NCBI RefSeq assembly: GCF_001639105.2
Contig: NZ_CP015285.1
Coordinates: 364,501 to 428,500 of the forward strand
Direction: 5' to 3'
Source: Azospirillum humicireducens
GTDB taxonomy: Bacteria > Pseudomonadota > Alphaproteobacteria > Azospirillales > Azospirillaceae
Length of the DNA stretch: 64,000 nt
Made by a program: the position numbers and the translations under genes. Under the pieces are notes generated by a model, which made no database searches, was not told the origin of the DNA, and saw only the letters and a program-made list of their open reading frames with translations. Below, piece after piece: positions 39,276-54,682 of this stretch (its first letter is position 1; the number at the start of each line of letters is the position of its first letter).

Positions 39276-39305
39276 CCCCGGAACGGCGTGTTCGCCGTTC
39301 CGGGG
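39276..39305 (+). repeat. 13-bp stem-loop between rpoB and rpoC
   Basis: CCCCGGAACGGCG and CGCCGTTCCGGGG pair perfectly around a TGTT loop. There is no T run, so it is not an ordinary terminator; it may be an RNA processing or stability element between the two polymerase cistrons. Confidence 0.7.
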
Positions 39306-39322
39306 TCATGCACTGCCCTTAA

Positions 39323-43528
<4,206 letters not shown>

Positions 43529-43557
43529 TGCGGCGCTGATTGGTTGGGTGTTAGAAG

Positions 43558-43597
43558 AAGTCCGGGTGCCTCCGATAAGGAAGCCCCGGACTTTTTC
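43558..43597 (+). terminator. intrinsic terminator after rpoC
   Basis: AAGTCCGGG and CCCGGACTTTTT form the outer stem, GCCTCC and GGAAGC extend it imperfectly, and the T run TTTTTCTTT follows 30 bp after the rpoC stop. Confidence 0.9.
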
Positions 43598-43635
43598 TTT
43601 GTCCGGCTTTTCCTTTGGCCGGATCGGAGGATGAC

Positions 43636-44718
43636 ATGATGCGGCGGAGGTTGATCGCGCTCCTGAAGGTGGCCCTTGTCACGCTGCTCCTGCCGGCGGC
43701 CACCGGATCGGCCCTTTCCGGCCTGCCGGAAACGACGGTCGCGGTGGGATACCGGTCGATGACCATCGCCTCGCCGGCGCGTGGCGGCGAGGTGACGGTC
43801 GGCATCTGGTATCCCGCTGCAAGCGATGGCGATGGTGGTGCCGGCACGCTTGTCGGAGGCAGTCGGGTTTTCGAACCGACGCCGGCCCGGACGGGCGCGC
43901 TTCCCCAAGGGCGCCATCCTCTGCTGGTGATGGCGCATGGCGGGTTGCGCGCAGGCGGCCATATCGGAGACTGGCTTGCGGCCGGGATGGCGCGGGCCGG
44001 CTATGTCGTGGCCCTCGTCGAACCCGTCGGGTTCCAACCGGATGGCGCCGGTGTGCTCAAGGAACTGACCGCCCGGCCCGCCGACATGAGCGCGGCGATT
44101 TCCGCGCTGCTTGGAAACGCCGAATTGTCATCGACGATCGAGCCCGGACGGATCGGCACGGTCGGGCTGTTGCGTGGCGGAACCTCGGCCATGGCACTGC
44201 TCGGAGTACGAATCAGCGGCGAACGCTACAGGAGCCTGTGCGAGCGATCGCCGGAGGATCGTGATTGCCGTTGGTTTGCAAAGGCCGGCATTTCCTTCTC
44301 CGGCTTGGATCTCGGTCCGGTGGGGGCCGATCACCGTGACGCCCGGGTGGTGGCCGGTGTGGCCGTGGCCCCGGAATTGACCAGTATCATGACGTCGGAG
44401 GGGCTGACGGCGGCCAGCCGCTCGATGTCGGTTCTGCTGCTCGACGACGCGGCGATCCCAGGTGCGAAGGTGGACGATCTAGCCGGCTTCCTGCCGCCTG
44501 ACCGTCTTCGGTCCGTGGCGGGGGCAACTCCCTTCAGCCTCTTTCCGATTTGCGCCACCCAAGCTGCCGCTCTTTTGCGGGAGAACGGGGAGGACGCTTC
44601 GCTCTGTCGTGACGATGCCGGCCCAAATCGCATGGCCATTCACCGGGAATTGCGCGATATGATCATCCGCGCACTGTCGGAGTTGGGGCTGCCCCCGAGG
44701 CAGGCTGATCTCCGGTGA
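43636..44718 (+). CDS. alpha/beta-hydrolase-fold protein lacking the catalytic Ser
   Basis: A 360-residue exported protein (signal segment LKVALVTLLLPAATGSALSG, residues 8-27). It follows the pattern of predicted dienelactone-hydrolase proteins: VGIWYPAAS, the oxyanion segment LLVMAHGGLRAGGHIGDWLA, and the family-specific RYRSLCERSPEDRDCRWF. The nucleophile elbow, normally GHSFGG, reads GLLRGG, so the catalytic Ser is absent and activity is doubtful. GGAGG precedes ATG 43636. It is inserted between rpoC and rpsL, genes that are normally neighbours, behind the rpoC terminator. The function is unknown; a binding role is possible. Confidence 0.7.
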   Translation: MMRRRLIALLKVALVTLLLPAATGSALSGLPETTVAVGYRSMTIASPARGGEVTVGIWYPAASDGDGGAGTLVGGSRVFEPTPARTGALPQGRHPLLVMAHGGLRAGGHIGDWLAAGMARAGYVVALVEPVGFQPDGAGVLKELTARPADMSAAISALLGNAELSSTIEPGRIGTVGLLRGGTSAMALLGVRISGERYRSLCERSPEDRDCRWFAKAGISFSGLDLGPVGADHRDARVVAGVAVAPELTSIMTSEGLTAASRSMSVLLLDDAAIPGAKVDDLAGFLPPDRLRSVAGATPFSLFPICATQAAALLRENGEDASLCRDDAGPNRMAIHRELRDMIIRALSELGLPPRQADLR

Positions 44719-44781
44719 CGCGTCCGACTGGCGCTCCGGAGCGCTCCGCCCGGCCGGATCCAAACGCGGCGCAAAGCTCGC

Positions 44782-44810
44782 TTGACTCCATCGACCCCTT
44801 TCCCTAAAGT
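44782..44810 (+). promoter_or_regulatory. str operon promoter
   Basis: TTGACT (44782-44787) and TAAAGT (44805-44810) are separated by exactly 17 bases, 186 bp ahead of rpsL. It is one of the best sigma-70-like pairs in the window. Confidence 0.75.
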
Positions 44811-44867
44811 CCGCGAACTTCAGAGGACCCCTGGGGCAACCCGTGCGTCCGCTTGAATCCACCGATC

Positions 44868-44956
44868 CCGCCGATCGGAGCTTTCCGATCGGCTTTCGCT
44901 CATTCAGCCCGCTCGGAACGGCAACGTTTCGCAGGCGGGCTTTTGCTTCGTCCGGC
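44868..44956 (+). promoter_or_regulatory. str operon leader hairpins (possible attenuator)
   Basis: Two hairpins follow the promoter. CCGATCGGA/TCCGATCGG is followed by CTTTCG, and GCCCGC...GCGGGC is followed by TTTTGCTT. Both end in short T-rich tails, so the leader could terminate part of transcription before rpsL. Confidence 0.5.
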
Positions 44957-44995
44957 TCCGCCGGCCGAGTGATCTTGAAGGGATGAAGGGCAGAT

Positions 44996-45367
44996 ATGCC
45001 GACGATCAACCAGTTGATCCGTAAGCCGCGCGAGCCGTTGGCCGCGCGCAACAAGGTTCCCGCGATGGAGGCCTGCCCGCAGAAGCGTGGCGTCTGCACT
45101 CGCGTTTACACCACCACCCCGAAGAAGCCGAACTCGGCGCTCCGTAAGGTCGCCCGCGTTCGTCTGACGAACGGCTTCGAGGTGACGAGCTACATCCCTG
45201 GTGAGGGCCACAACCTCCAGGAACACTCGGTGGTCATGATCCGCGGCGGTCGTGTGAAGGATCTTCCCGGCGTTCGCTACCACATCATTCGCGGCACGCT
45301 GGATACCCAGGGCGTCAAGGATCGTAAGCAGCGCCGTTCGAAGTACGGCGCGAAGCGTCCGAAGTAA
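44996..45367 (+). CDS. rpsL: 30S ribosomal protein S12
   Basis: S12, 123 residues, lies in the decoding centre. The conserved [20 protein letters not shown] and [17 protein letters not shown] carry the Lys residues equivalent to 43 and 88 of E. coli, so the protein is of the streptomycin-sensitive type. It opens the str operon, 12 bp before rpsG. Confidence 0.98.
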   Translation: MPTINQLIRKPREPLAARNKVPAMEACPQKRGVCTRVYTTTPKKPNSALRKVARVRLTNGFEVTSYIPGEGHNLQEHSVVMIRGGRVKDLPGVRYHIIRGTLDTQGVKDRKQRRSKYGAKRPK

Positions 45368-45379
45368 GGAGAACTCACG

Positions 45380-45850
45380 ATGTCCCGTCGTCATCGCGCC
45401 GAGAAGCGTGAAGTCCTGCCGGACGCCAAGTACGGCGACCGCGTCCTGACGAAGTTCATGAACTGCCTGATGCTGGACGGCAAGAAGTCGGCCGCCGAAG
45501 GCATCGTCTACGGTGCGCTCGGCCGCATCGAGGTCAAGACCAAGAACGACCCGGTTCAGGTCTTCCACGACGCCCTGGCCAACGTGAAGCCGCACCTCGA
45601 AGTGCGTTCGCGTCGCGTCGGCGGTGCGACCTACCAGGTTCCGGTCGAGGTCCGTTCGGACCGCGCCCAGGCACTGGCCATTCGTTGGCTGATCAGCGCC
45701 GCCCGCGCCCGCTCGGAAAACACCATGACCGAGCGTCTGTCGGGCGAGCTGCTCGACGCTGCCAGCCAGCGCGGCACCGCCGTGAAGAAGCGCGAAGACA
45801 CGCACCGTATGGCGGAAGCCAACAAGGCGTTCTCGCACTACCGCTGGTAA
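45380..45850 (+). CDS. rpsG: 30S ribosomal protein S7
   Basis: S7, 156 residues, organises the 3' domain of 16S rRNA and contacts the mRNA exit. The N-terminus [20 protein letters not shown] and the [20 protein letters not shown] region are canonical. It lies between rpsL and fusA in the standard str order. In E. coli S7 is the translational repressor of this operon. Confidence 0.98.
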   Translation: MSRRHRAEKREVLPDAKYGDRVLTKFMNCLMLDGKKSAAEGIVYGALGRIEVKTKNDPVQVFHDALANVKPHLEVRSRRVGGATYQVPVEVRSDRAQALAIRWLISAARARSENTMTERLSGELLDAASQRGTAVKKREDTHRMAEANKAFSHYRW

Positions 45851-45877
45851 GGTTCACGCCTGTCCTGGTGATTTTGC

Positions 45878-47950
45878 ATGCCCCGTTCGCACGCCCTCGA
45901 CCGTTACCGCAACATCGGCATCATGGCTCACATCGATGCCGGCAAGACGACGACGACCGAGCGCATCCTGTTCTACACCGGCAAGTCCTATCGCATGGGC
46001 GAGGTCAATGACGGCACTGCCGTCATGGATTGGATGGAGCAGGAGCAGGAACGGGGCATCACCATCACTTCGGCGGCTACGACCTGTTTCTGGCGCGACC
46101 ACCGCATCAACATCATCGATACGCCCGGCCACGTCGATTTTACGATTGAGGTCGAGCGGTCCTTGCGTGTCCTGGATGGCGCTGTCGCCATCTTCGACGC
46201 TGTTGCGGGGGTCGAGCCCCAGACGGAAACCGTGTGGCGGCAGGCCGACAAGTACGGCGTGCCGCGCATGGCCTTCGTCAACAAGATGGACCGTGTCGGG
46301 GCAGATTTCCCCAACTGCGTCGCTATGATGACAGACCGGCTGGGCGTGAAGCCGCTGGTCCTTCAGATTCCCATCGGTGTTGAAGCGGGCTTTTCCGGAA
46401 TCGTCGATCTGGTCGCGATGCGCGCCACGATCTGGAAGGCCGAGACGCTCGGCGCTGAATTCGAACATACAGACATTCCCGAGGAATTGGCTGAAACGGC
46501 AGCGAGCGCCCGCCAGACGCTGCTGGAAGCCGTTCTGGACCTCGATGAGGCGGCGATGGCCGCCTACCTGGAGCGCGGCGAGGAGCCTGCGCCCAATGCC
46601 CTGCGCGGGCTGATCCGCAAGGGCACCATCACCGGCGCGGTCGTTCCGGTGCTCTGCGGTTCCGCCTTCCGCAACAAGGGTATCCAGCCGATGTTGGATG
46701 CCGTTGTGGATTACCTGCCGGCACCCAACGACATCGGTGCGATCAAAGGACATGCCGTGAGCGGCGACCGCAGCGAAGAGCGGCCGGCAAACGACAGTGC
46801 GCCTTTCGCCGGCTTGGCTTTCAAGGTGATGAACGACCCCTATGTCGGGACGCTCACCTTCTGCCGGATCTACTCCGGCACCGCGACCGTGGGCGATTGG
46901 ATGCTCAACCCCGTGAAGGGTGAGCGCGAGAAGATCGGACGCATGTTGCTGATGCATGCCAACAGTCGGGAAGACATCGAGCGCGCCCACACTGGCGACA
47001 TCGTTGCCTTCGCCGGGCTGGAGCGCACCGCGACCGGCGATACCCTCTGTGACCCGGCAAAGCCCATCGTGCTCGAACGGCTGGATGTTCCCGAGCCGGT
47101 GATCGAGATCGTGGTTGAGCCGCGCACCGAGGCCGACCAGGAGAAGATGGCGGCGGCGTTGAACCGGCTGAGCCACGAAGACCCGTCGATGCGGGTGTCC
47201 GTCGATCGCGAGAGCGGCCAGACCGTCATCCGCGGCATGGGCGAACTGCATCTCGACATCGTCGTCGACCGGATGAAGCGCGAATTTCGCGTCGACGCTT
47301 CCGTCGGCACGCCGAAGGTGGCCTACCGCGAGACTGTGCTGCGCGCTGCCGAGGTGGACCATACCCATGCCCGACAGACCGGCGACCGGGCCCAATTCGC
47401 GCGGGTGACGCTGAAGGTCGAGGCGCTGGAGCGCGGCGCCGGCTTCGTGTTCGAGAACCGCGCGGTCACCCTGTCGCGGGATTTCGTCGCCGGTGTGCAA
47501 CGCGGACTGGAAGCCGCCAAGGACAGCGGTGTGGTCGCCGGCTATCCGGTCGTCGATGTGAAGGTCACCTTGGCCGGCGGCGAGACCCACGATGTCGATT
47601 CCTCCCCGCTGGCCTTCGAGTTGGCGGCGCGGGCCGCATTCCGCGAGGCGATGACAAAAGCTGCACCGGCGCTGCTTGAGCCGCTGATGCGGGTCGAAAT
47701 CATCACGCCGGACGACTATATGGGCGACGTCATCGGCGACCTGAACGGTCGCCGGGGGCAGATCACCGGCATGGACCAGCGCGGCAACGCGCGAATCGTC
47801 ACGGGACTGGTTCCCTTGGCGGCCATGTTCGGCTATGTGAACTCCCTGCGCTCCATGAGTCAGGGCCGCGCGCAGTACAGCATGCAGTTCGACCATTATG
47901 AGCCGGTGCCACAGGCCATCGCGGACGGTGTCCGCGCCAAGGTGGCCTGA
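45878..47950 (+). CDS. fusA: elongation factor G, divergent
   Basis: EF-G, 690 residues, drives translocation. The GTPase motifs are intact: [34 protein letters not shown] and GSAF. All five domains are present. The protein is more divergent than expected for a str-operon EF-G. The domain IV loop normally GG[RS]GQ[YF] reads [10 protein letters not shown], the normally conserved IPGV region reads DFVAGVQRG, and codon choice looks less biased than in rpsG or tuf. HDVDSS is kept. It is either the organism's main EF-G evolving fast or a second paralogue with a canonical copy elsewhere. Confidence 0.9.
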   Translation: MPRSHALDRYRNIGIMAHIDAGKTTTTERILFYTGKSYRMGEVNDGTAVMDWMEQEQERGITITSAATTCFWRDHRINIIDTPGHVDFTIEVERSLRVLDGAVAIFDAVAGVEPQTETVWRQADKYGVPRMAFVNKMDRVGADFPNCVAMMTDRLGVKPLVLQIPIGVEAGFSGIVDLVAMRATIWKAETLGAEFEHTDIPEELAETAASARQTLLEAVLDLDEAAMAAYLERGEEPAPNALRGLIRKGTITGAVVPVLCGSAFRNKGIQPMLDAVVDYLPAPNDIGAIKGHAVSGDRSEERPANDSAPFAGLAFKVMNDPYVGTLTFCRIYSGTATVGDWMLNPVKGEREKIGRMLLMHANSREDIERAHTGDIVAFAGLERTATGDTLCDPAKPIVLERLDVPEPVIEIVVEPRTEADQEKMAAALNRLSHEDPSMRVSVDRESGQTVIRGMGELHLDIVVDRMKREFRVDASVGTPKVAYRETVLRAAEVDHTHARQTGDRAQFARVTLKVEALERGAGFVFENRAVTLSRDFVAGVQRGLEAAKDSGVVAGYPVVDVKVTLAGGETHDVDSSPLAFELAARAAFREAMTKAAPALLEPLMRVEIITPDDYMGDVIGDLNGRRGQITGMDQRGNARIVTGLVPLAAMFGYVNSLRSMSQGRAQYSMQFDHYEPVPQAIADGVRAKVA

Positions 47951-47988
47951 AGACCGCTGGAACGATTGAGAAACGGAGAGACCACCCC

Positions 47989-49178
<1,190 letters not shown>

Positions 49179-49229
49179 TGACCCATCCGGCAGCCGCCGC
49201 GAGGCGGTCGCCGGAGAGGGAAGGGTAGG

Positions 49230-49251
49230 GCGGCCGGAACGATCCGGCCGC
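49230..49251 (+). repeat. perfect hairpin downstream of second tuf
   Basis: GCGGCCGG and CCGGCCGC pair around AACGAT, about 50 bp after the tuf stop. No T run follows; it may be a weak terminator or processing site at the end of the str operon. Confidence 0.5.
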
Positions 49252-49340
49252 TGGATGTAAGAGACGGGCCGTCTACCCCGCGCGAGCAGGAAGGGCGGCC
49301 CGCCCGGTTCTAGCCATCGGGCGTCGGTGTTCGGAGCCGT

Positions 49341-49414
49341 CCGCCTGTCAACCCAGCTTCCTCCGATACGGGGGGAGAATCAGGATTGACAGGCGGGCGC
49401 TGAACGCCTAGAGA
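49341..49414 (+). promoter_or_regulatory. S10 operon promoter inside an inverted repeat
   Basis: TTGACA (49386-49391) and TAGAGA (49409-49414) are 17 bases apart, a strong promoter. The -35 begins the right arm of a perfect 11-bp inverted repeat, CCGCCTGTCAA (49341-49351) and TTGACAGGCGG (49386-49396), which could be a regulator site or a hairpin when read through from tuf. Confidence 0.7.
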
Positions 49415-49483
49415 TTACGCCCTCTGGATTTTGGGTTGGTGGTAGGCAGCTTCGGCCTAGACGCAGCCCGAGACGAACGGCAA

Positions 49484-49563
49484 GGCGCGCCTCCACAGGA
49501 GGCGCGCCACATGCTGATCGGAGCATCCCCTCAGCGCTTCCTGCGCAGGGGATGTTCTTTTTC
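49484..49563 (+). terminator. S10 leader hairpins and intrinsic terminator (attenuator)
   Basis: GGCGCGCCTCC/GGAGGCGCGCC forms an eleven-pair stem with a three-base loop (49484-49508). A second stem, CATCCCC/GGGGATG with inner GCGC/GCGC, is followed by TTCTTTTTC (49524-49563). Both lie between the promoter at 49386 and rpsJ at 49720, so most transcripts could stop here unless antiterminated. Confidence 0.75.
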
Positions 49564-49719
49564 GTGTCGGCCCGTCGCATCGGTCAATGTGTCGCCCGTC
49601 GACCCCGCTTCGGTGGTTCGGCGCGCGGCATTGCGCTGTCGGCGATGCCCCCAAGCAAGCTCGTGGAGTTCCGGTGACGCGTCCGCGTCATCGCTAGAAG
49701 GTGCAAGGGACGTTTGGAC

Positions 49720-50028
<309 letters not shown>

Positions 50029-50089
50029 TTTTGGTTTGGTAAGGGACCTCTCCGGTAAGCGGATGTCCCTGGTCAGGAGATAAAGAACA

Positions 50090-50800
50090 ATGCGATCCGG
50101 TTTGATCGCGCAGAAGGTCGGCATGACCCGCGTCTTCACGGACGACGGTCAGCATGTTCCGGTCACTGTGCTGAAAGTCGACAGCTGCCAGGTCGTCGCC
50201 GTTCGCACCGAGGACAAGGATGGCTATACCGCCGTCCAGCTCGGCGCGGGCGCCATCAAGGTCAAGAACGTCAACAAGCCTGAGCGTGGGCACTTCGCCA
50301 AGGCGCGTGTGGAACCGAAGCGCAAGCTGGTCGAGTTCCGCGTCGATGCCGATGCCCTGATCGAGGTCGGTGCCGAGCTGTCGGCCGCCCACTTCGTCGC
50401 CGGCCAGTACGTCGACGTCACCGGCACTTCCATCGGTAAGGGTTTTGCCGGTGCGATGAAGCGCTGGAACTTCGGTGGTCTGCGCGCCACGCACGGCGTG
50501 TCGGTGTCGCACCGTTCGCACGGTTCGACGGGTAACCGTCAGGATCCCGGCAAGGTCTTCAAGAACAAGAAGATGGCCGGTCATCTCGGCGACGAGCGGG
50601 TTACGGTCCTGAACCTCCAGGTCGTCGCCGTCGACGAAGCCCGTGGTCTGATCATGCTCAAGGGTGCCGTCCCCGGCGCCGAGGGCGGTTGGCTGCGCAT
50701 CCGTGACGCCGTCAAGAAGAAGGCTCCGGAAGGCCTGCCCTTCCCGGCCGGCATCAAGTCTGCTCCGGCGGCGGAAGCCCCGGCCGAGACGCAGGAGTGA
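50090..50800 (+). CDS. rplC: 50S ribosomal protein L3
   Basis: L3, 236 residues, reaches toward the peptidyl-transferase centre with its long loop, starting [20 protein letters not shown] and continuing [10 protein letters not shown]; the Gln in GNRQDPG is the usual N-methylation site. The C-terminal 25 residues are an Ala/Pro/Glu-rich extension absent from E. coli L3 and common in alphaproteobacteria. Confidence 0.98.
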   Translation: MRSGLIAQKVGMTRVFTDDGQHVPVTVLKVDSCQVVAVRTEDKDGYTAVQLGAGAIKVKNVNKPERGHFAKARVEPKRKLVEFRVDADALIEVGAELSAAHFVAGQYVDVTGTSIGKGFAGAMKRWNFGGLRATHGVSVSHRSHGSTGNRQDPGKVFKNKKMAGHLGDERVTVLNLQVVAVDEARGLIMLKGAVPGAEGGWLRIRDAVKKKAPEGLPFPAGIKSAPAAEAPAETQE

Positions 50801-50805
50801 GCGCC

Positions 50806-51426
50806 ATGAAGGCCACGATCAAGAACCTGAACAACGAAGCCGTCGGCGAGATCGAGCTGTCGGACGCCGTGTTCGGCCTGCCGACCCGCACCGACCTGCT
50901 GGCCCGCATGGTTAACTGGCAGCTGGCCAAGCGCCGCTCCGGCAACCACAAGACCAAGGGCATCAGCGAGATCAGCGGCACGACCAAGAAGCCCTACTCG
51001 CAGAAGGGCACCGGTCGCGCTCGTCAGGGCTCCATCCGTTCGCCGCAGTTCCGCGGCGGTGCGACCATCTTCGGCCCGGTCGTGCGCTCGCACGCCCATG
51101 AGCTGACCAAGAAGGTCCGCAAGCTGGCGCTCAAGACTGCCCTGTCGGCCAAGGCCGCTGAGGGCAAGCTGATCGTTCTCGAGGCTGCCGCTGCCGAGAC
51201 GCACAAGACCAAGGAGCTGGCTGCCCGTCTCGCCACCCTGGGCCTGACGTCCGCGCTGATCATCGATGGCTCGAACCTGGACGAGAACTTCGCCAAGGCT
51301 TCGCGCAACATCCCGCTGATCGACGTGCTGCCGGAGCAGGGCGCCAACGTCTACGACATTCTCCGCCGCGACACGCTGGTCCTGACCCGCAACGCGGTCG
51401 AGCAACTGGAGGCTCGCCTGAAATGA
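50806..51426 (+). CDS. rplD: 50S ribosomal protein L4
   Basis: L4, 206 residues, lines the exit tunnel with its extended loop [20 protein letters not shown]. In E. coli free L4 represses the S10 operon by attenuation and translational control, and the leader hairpins upstream of rpsJ are possible targets here. ATG 50806 lies 5 bp after the rplC stop, with AGGAG overlapping the end of rplC. The stop overlaps the rplW start. Confidence 0.98.
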   Translation: MKATIKNLNNEAVGEIELSDAVFGLPTRTDLLARMVNWQLAKRRSGNHKTKGISEISGTTKKPYSQKGTGRARQGSIRSPQFRGGATIFGPVVRSHAHELTKKVRKLALKTALSAKAAEGKLIVLEAAAAETHKTKELAARLATLGLTSALIIDGSNLDENFAKASRNIPLIDVLPEQGANVYDILRRDTLVLTRNAVEQLEARLK

Positions 51427-51740
51427 GCAAGCAGTCGAAACCTGCGGTGAGCCAGGAGCGGATGTACGACCTGATCCTCGCTCCCGTCATCACCGAGAAG
51501 TCGACGTTGGTGTCGGAGCATAACCAGGTCACGTTCCGCGTGCCGCTCACGGCCTCCAAGCCGGAGATCAAGGCCGCCGTTGAAGGTCTCTTCAACGTCA
51601 AGGTGACCGCGGTCAACACCCTGGTTTCCAAGGGCAAGACCAAGCGGTTCCGCGGCACCATCGGCCGTCGCTCGGACTTCAAGAAGGCCGTCGTCACCCT
51701 CGCCGAGGGTAACAAGATCGACGTGACCACGGGCATCTGA
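51423..51740 (+). CDS. rplW: 50S ribosomal protein L23
   Basis: L23, 105 residues, sits at the tunnel exit and is the docking site for trigger factor and the signal recognition particle. [20 protein letters not shown] and [20 protein letters not shown] are characteristic. Its ATG overlaps the rplD stop by 4 bp. Confidence 0.98.
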   Translation: MSKQSKPAVSQERMYDLILAPVITEKSTLVSEHNQVTFRVPLTASKPEIKAAVEGLFNVKVTAVNTLVSKGKTKRFRGTIGRRSDFKKAVVTLAEGNKIDVTTGI

Positions 51741-51756
51741 GCGGGAGTGTGATCCG

Positions 51757-52584
51757 ATGGCTCTGAAGCAATACCGCCCGATTACGCCGTCGCTCCGCCA
51801 GCTGGTCATTGTTGACCGCTCGGAGCTGTGGAAGGGCAAGCCGGTCAAGACCCTCACTGAGGGCCTGACCAAGTCTGGTGGCCGCAACAACACCGGCCGC
51901 ATCACTGCGCGCCGTATGGGTGGCGGTCATAAGCGCACCTATCGTCTGGTGGACTTCAAGCGTCGCAAGTTCGACGTTCCGGCCACCGTCGAGCGGCTCG
52001 AATATGATCCGAACCGCACCGCCTTCATCGCGCTGATCAAGTACCAGGATGGGACCCTGTCCTACATCCTGGCGCCGCAGCGCCTGAAGGTCGGCGACAC
52101 GGTCATTTCGGGCGAACGCGTCGACGTGAAGCCCGGCAATGCCATGCCGCTGAAGAACATCCCCGTCGGTTCGATCGTGCACAACGTCGAACTGAAGGCC
52201 GGCAAGGGTGGTCAGGTGGCTCGTTCCGCCGGCACCTACCTGCAGCTGGTCGGCCGCGACGGCGGCTACGCCCAGCTCAAGCTCCCCTCGGGCGAGCTGC
52301 GTATGGTTCGCGGCGAATGCATGGCCACCCTGGGTGCCGTGTCCAACCCGGACCAGATGAACACCAACCTGGGCAAGGCTGGCCGCAACCGTTGGCTGGG
52401 CAAGCGTCCGTCGGTCCGTGGCGTCGCCATGAACCCGATCGACCACCCGCACGGTGGTGGTGAGGGTCGCACCTCGGGCGGCCGTCATCCGGTCACGCCG
52501 TGGGGCAAGCCGACCAAGGGCAAGAAGACTCGTCACAACAAGAAGACGGATGGCCTGATCCTGCGCCGCCGTCATTCGAAGTAA
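51757..52584 (+). CDS. rplB: 50S ribosomal protein L2
   Basis: L2, 275 residues, is needed for subunit association and peptidyl-transferase assembly. The C-terminal [20 protein letters not shown] contains the highly conserved His implicated in activity, followed by a basic tail. Codon bias is strong, as in neighbouring genes. It is separated from rplW by 16 bp. Confidence 0.99.
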   Translation: MALKQYRPITPSLRQLVIVDRSELWKGKPVKTLTEGLTKSGGRNNTGRITARRMGGGHKRTYRLVDFKRRKFDVPATVERLEYDPNRTAFIALIKYQDGTLSYILAPQRLKVGDTVISGERVDVKPGNAMPLKNIPVGSIVHNVELKAGKGGQVARSAGTYLQLVGRDGGYAQLKLPSGELRMVRGECMATLGAVSNPDQMNTNLGKAGRNRWLGKRPSVRGVAMNPIDHPHGGGEGRTSGGRHPVTPWGKPTKGKKTRHNKKTDGLILRRRHSK

Positions 52585-52596
52585 GGAGGTCGAACG

Positions 52597-52875
52597 ATGG
52601 CACGCTCCGTTTGGAAGGGCCCGTTCGTCGACGGCTATCTGCTGAAGAAGGCGGACAAGAGCCGGGCTTCGGGCCGCAACGAGATCATCAAGATCTGGTC
52701 GCGTCGTTCGACCATCCTGCCGCAGTTCGTCGGTCTGACGTTCGGCGTCTACAACGGCCACAAGTTCCTGCCGGTTCTCGTCACCGAGCACATGATCGGT
52801 CACAAGTTCGGCGAGTTCGCTCCGACGCGGACCTTCTATGGCCACGCGGCGGACAAGAAGGCGAAGAGGAAGTAA
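52597..52875 (+). CDS. rpsS: 30S ribosomal protein S19
   Basis: S19, 92 residues, binds the 30S head near the A-site finger and S13. [20 protein letters not shown] and the central [20 protein letters not shown] are canonical. Only 3 bp separate its stop from the rplV start, and AAGGAGG stands upstream. Confidence 0.98.
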   Translation: MARSVWKGPFVDGYLLKKADKSRASGRNEIIKIWSRRSTILPQFVGLTFGVYNGHKFLPVLVTEHMIGHKFGEFAPTRTFYGHAADKKAKRK

Positions 52876-52878
52876 GCC

Positions 52879-53274
52879 ATGGGCAAGTCTGCCAATCCCA
52901 GCCGGATCGCGGAGAACGAGGCTCTGGCCCGCAATCCGATGATCCGCACCAGCCCGCGGAAGCTCAACCTCGTCGCCCAGCTCATCCGGAACATGGATGC
53001 CAGCCGCGCCGTGGCCGAGCTGACCTTCTCCAAGCGCCGCATCGCCGGCGAGGTGAAGAAGGTGCTGCAGGCCGCGATCGCGAACGCCGAGAACAACCAC
53101 CAGCTCGACGTCGACCGTCTCTACGTGTCGTCGGCGACGGTCGGTCGCGCTCTGGTGATGAAGCGCTTCCACGCCCGTGCCCGCGGTCGCGGTGCCCGGG
53201 TCGAGAAGCTGTTCAGCAACCTGACGATCATCGTTCGCGAGCGTGACGCCGCCGTTGCCGAGGGGGCCGAGTAA
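52879..53274 (+). CDS. rplV: 50S ribosomal protein L22
   Basis: L22, 131 residues, contacts all six 23S domains, and its beta-hairpin narrows the exit tunnel. The hairpin region [17 protein letters not shown] is wild type, with no macrolide-resistance-type insertion. The C-terminus is short and acidic. Its stop shares one base with the rpsC start (TAATG). Confidence 0.98.
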   Translation: MGKSANPSRIAENEALARNPMIRTSPRKLNLVAQLIRNMDASRAVAELTFSKRRIAGEVKKVLQAAIANAENNHQLDVDRLYVSSATVGRALVMKRFHARARGRGARVEKLFSNLTIIVRERDAAVAEGAE

Positions 53275-54023
53275 TGGGTCAGAAAATCAATCCGATCGGG
53301 CTGCGCCTCGGCATCAACCGGACCTGGGACAGCCGTTGGTTCGCCAAGCGCGATTACGCCAACCTGCTGCATCAGGACCTGAAGCTGCGTGGCTATCTGC
53401 AGGGTCGCCTGCAGCAGGCCGGTTGCTCGCGCGTCGTGATCGAACGTCCGGCCAAGAAGGCCCGCATCACCATCCACTCGGCTCGTCCGGGCGTGGTGAT
53501 CGGCAAGAAGGGCGCGGACATCGAGAAGCTGCGTCTTGAGCTGTCGAAGATGACCGGCAGCGAGGTGAGCCTGAACATCGTCGAGATCCGCAAGCCGGAA
53601 ATCGACGCTCGTCTCATCGCCGAGAACATCGCCAGCCAGCTCGAGCGCCGTGTGGCATTTCGTCGCGCCATGAAGCGCGCCGTGCAGTCCGCCATGCGTC
53701 TGGGCGCTCAGGGCATCCGGATCAACTGCTCCGGCCGTCTCGGCGGTGCGGAAATCGCCCGCATGGAGTGGTACCGCGAAGGCCGCGTTCCGCTGCACAC
53801 CCTGCGCGCCGACATCGACTACGGTGTGGGCACCGCCAAGACCACCTACGGCACCTGCGGTGTCAAGGTGTGGGTGTTCAAGGGCGAGGTCATGGCTCAC
53901 GATCCGATGGCGCAGGACAAGCGCATGGGTTCCGAGCCGGTGTCGACCGACGGCGAGCCGCGCCGCGAGCGGCACGATCGTCGCGACCGCCGCGAGCGCT
54001 CCGAGCGCTCCGAACGCGAGTAA
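53274..54023 (+). CDS. rpsC: 30S ribosomal protein S3
   Basis: S3, 249 residues, forms part of the mRNA entry helicase. The KH domain with GxxG is [17 protein letters not shown] (about residues 62-78). The C-terminal 35 residues are an unusually charged tail of repeated Arg, Asp, Glu and Ser ([14 protein letters not shown]), typical in kind but species-specific in sequence. Translation is coupled to rplV. Confidence 0.98.
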   Translation: MGQKINPIGLRLGINRTWDSRWFAKRDYANLLHQDLKLRGYLQGRLQQAGCSRVVIERPAKKARITIHSARPGVVIGKKGADIEKLRLELSKMTGSEVSLNIVEIRKPEIDARLIAENIASQLERRVAFRRAMKRAVQSAMRLGAQGIRINCSGRLGGAEIARMEWYREGRVPLHTLRADIDYGVGTAKTTYGTCGVKVWVFKGEVMAHDPMAQDKRMGSEPVSTDGEPRRERHDRRDRRERSERSERE

Positions 54024-54035
54024 AGGGGCCGAGCG

Positions 54036-54467
54036 ATGCTTTCTCCCAAGCGCACGAAATTCCGTAAGGCCCACAAGGGCCGCATCCACGGCAACGCCAA
54101 GGGCGGCACCGCCCTCAATTTCGGCTCCTACGGCCTGAAGGCCCTGGAGCCGGAGCGCATCACCGCGCGTCAGATCGAAGCGGCCCGCCGCGCGATCACC
54201 CGCGCGATGAAGCGTCAGGGCCGCGTCTGGATCCGCATTTTCCCGGATCTCCCGGTCTCCACCAAGCCCGCCGAAGTCCGCATGGGTTCCGGTAAGGGTT
54301 CGCCGGAGTACTGGGCGGCCCGTGTGAAGCCCGGCCGTATCCTGTTTGAGCTGGACGGCGTGCCGGCAGATGTGGCAAAAACCGCCTTCGCTCTGGCGGC
54401 CGCGAAGCTGCCGATCAAGGTGAAGCTGGTGACCCGCCTGGGCGGTGTCGAGGAGACCGCGGCATGA
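54036..54467 (+). CDS. rplP: 50S ribosomal protein L16
   Basis: L16, 143 residues, lies near the A site and helps tRNA accommodation. [19 protein letters not shown] and [20 protein letters not shown] are signature segments; the conserved Arg in the second region is a hydroxylation site in some bacteria. Its stop overlaps the rpmC start (ATGA). Confidence 0.98.
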   Translation: MLSPKRTKFRKAHKGRIHGNAKGGTALNFGSYGLKALEPERITARQIEAARRAITRAMKRQGRVWIRIFPDLPVSTKPAEVRMGSGKGSPEYWAARVKPGRILFELDGVPADVAKTAFALAAAKLPIKVKLVTRLGGVEETAA

Positions 54468-54670
54468 AGGCCGTAGACATTCGTACGAAGAGCGCGGATG
54501 AGCTGAACGATCAGCTCCTCCAGCTCAAGAAGGAACAGTTCAACCTGCGTTTCCAGAAGGCCTCCGGCCAGCTGGAGAACACCGCGCGGGTGAACACGGT
54601 GCGCCGCGACATCGCCCGCATCAAGACCATCCTCGGCGAGCGTGCCCGCTCCGCCGACGCCGGCAAGTAA
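54464..54670 (+). CDS. rpmC: 50S ribosomal protein L29
   Basis: L29, 68 residues, is a two-helix hairpin at the tunnel exit beside L23. [20 protein letters not shown] is the conserved turn and second-helix start. It is co-translated with rplP and followed 12 bp on by rpsQ. Confidence 0.97.
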   Translation: MKAVDIRTKSADELNDQLLQLKKEQFNLRFQKASGQLENTARVNTVRRDIARIKTILGERARSADAGK

Positions 54671-54682
54671 GGGGGATCATCC

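Noticed and set aside
44128-44334. A frameshift in the hydrolase gene as the reason for the missing Ser
   Set aside because: The frame and family motifs are continuous on both sides of GLLRGG; two codon substitutions explain the change.
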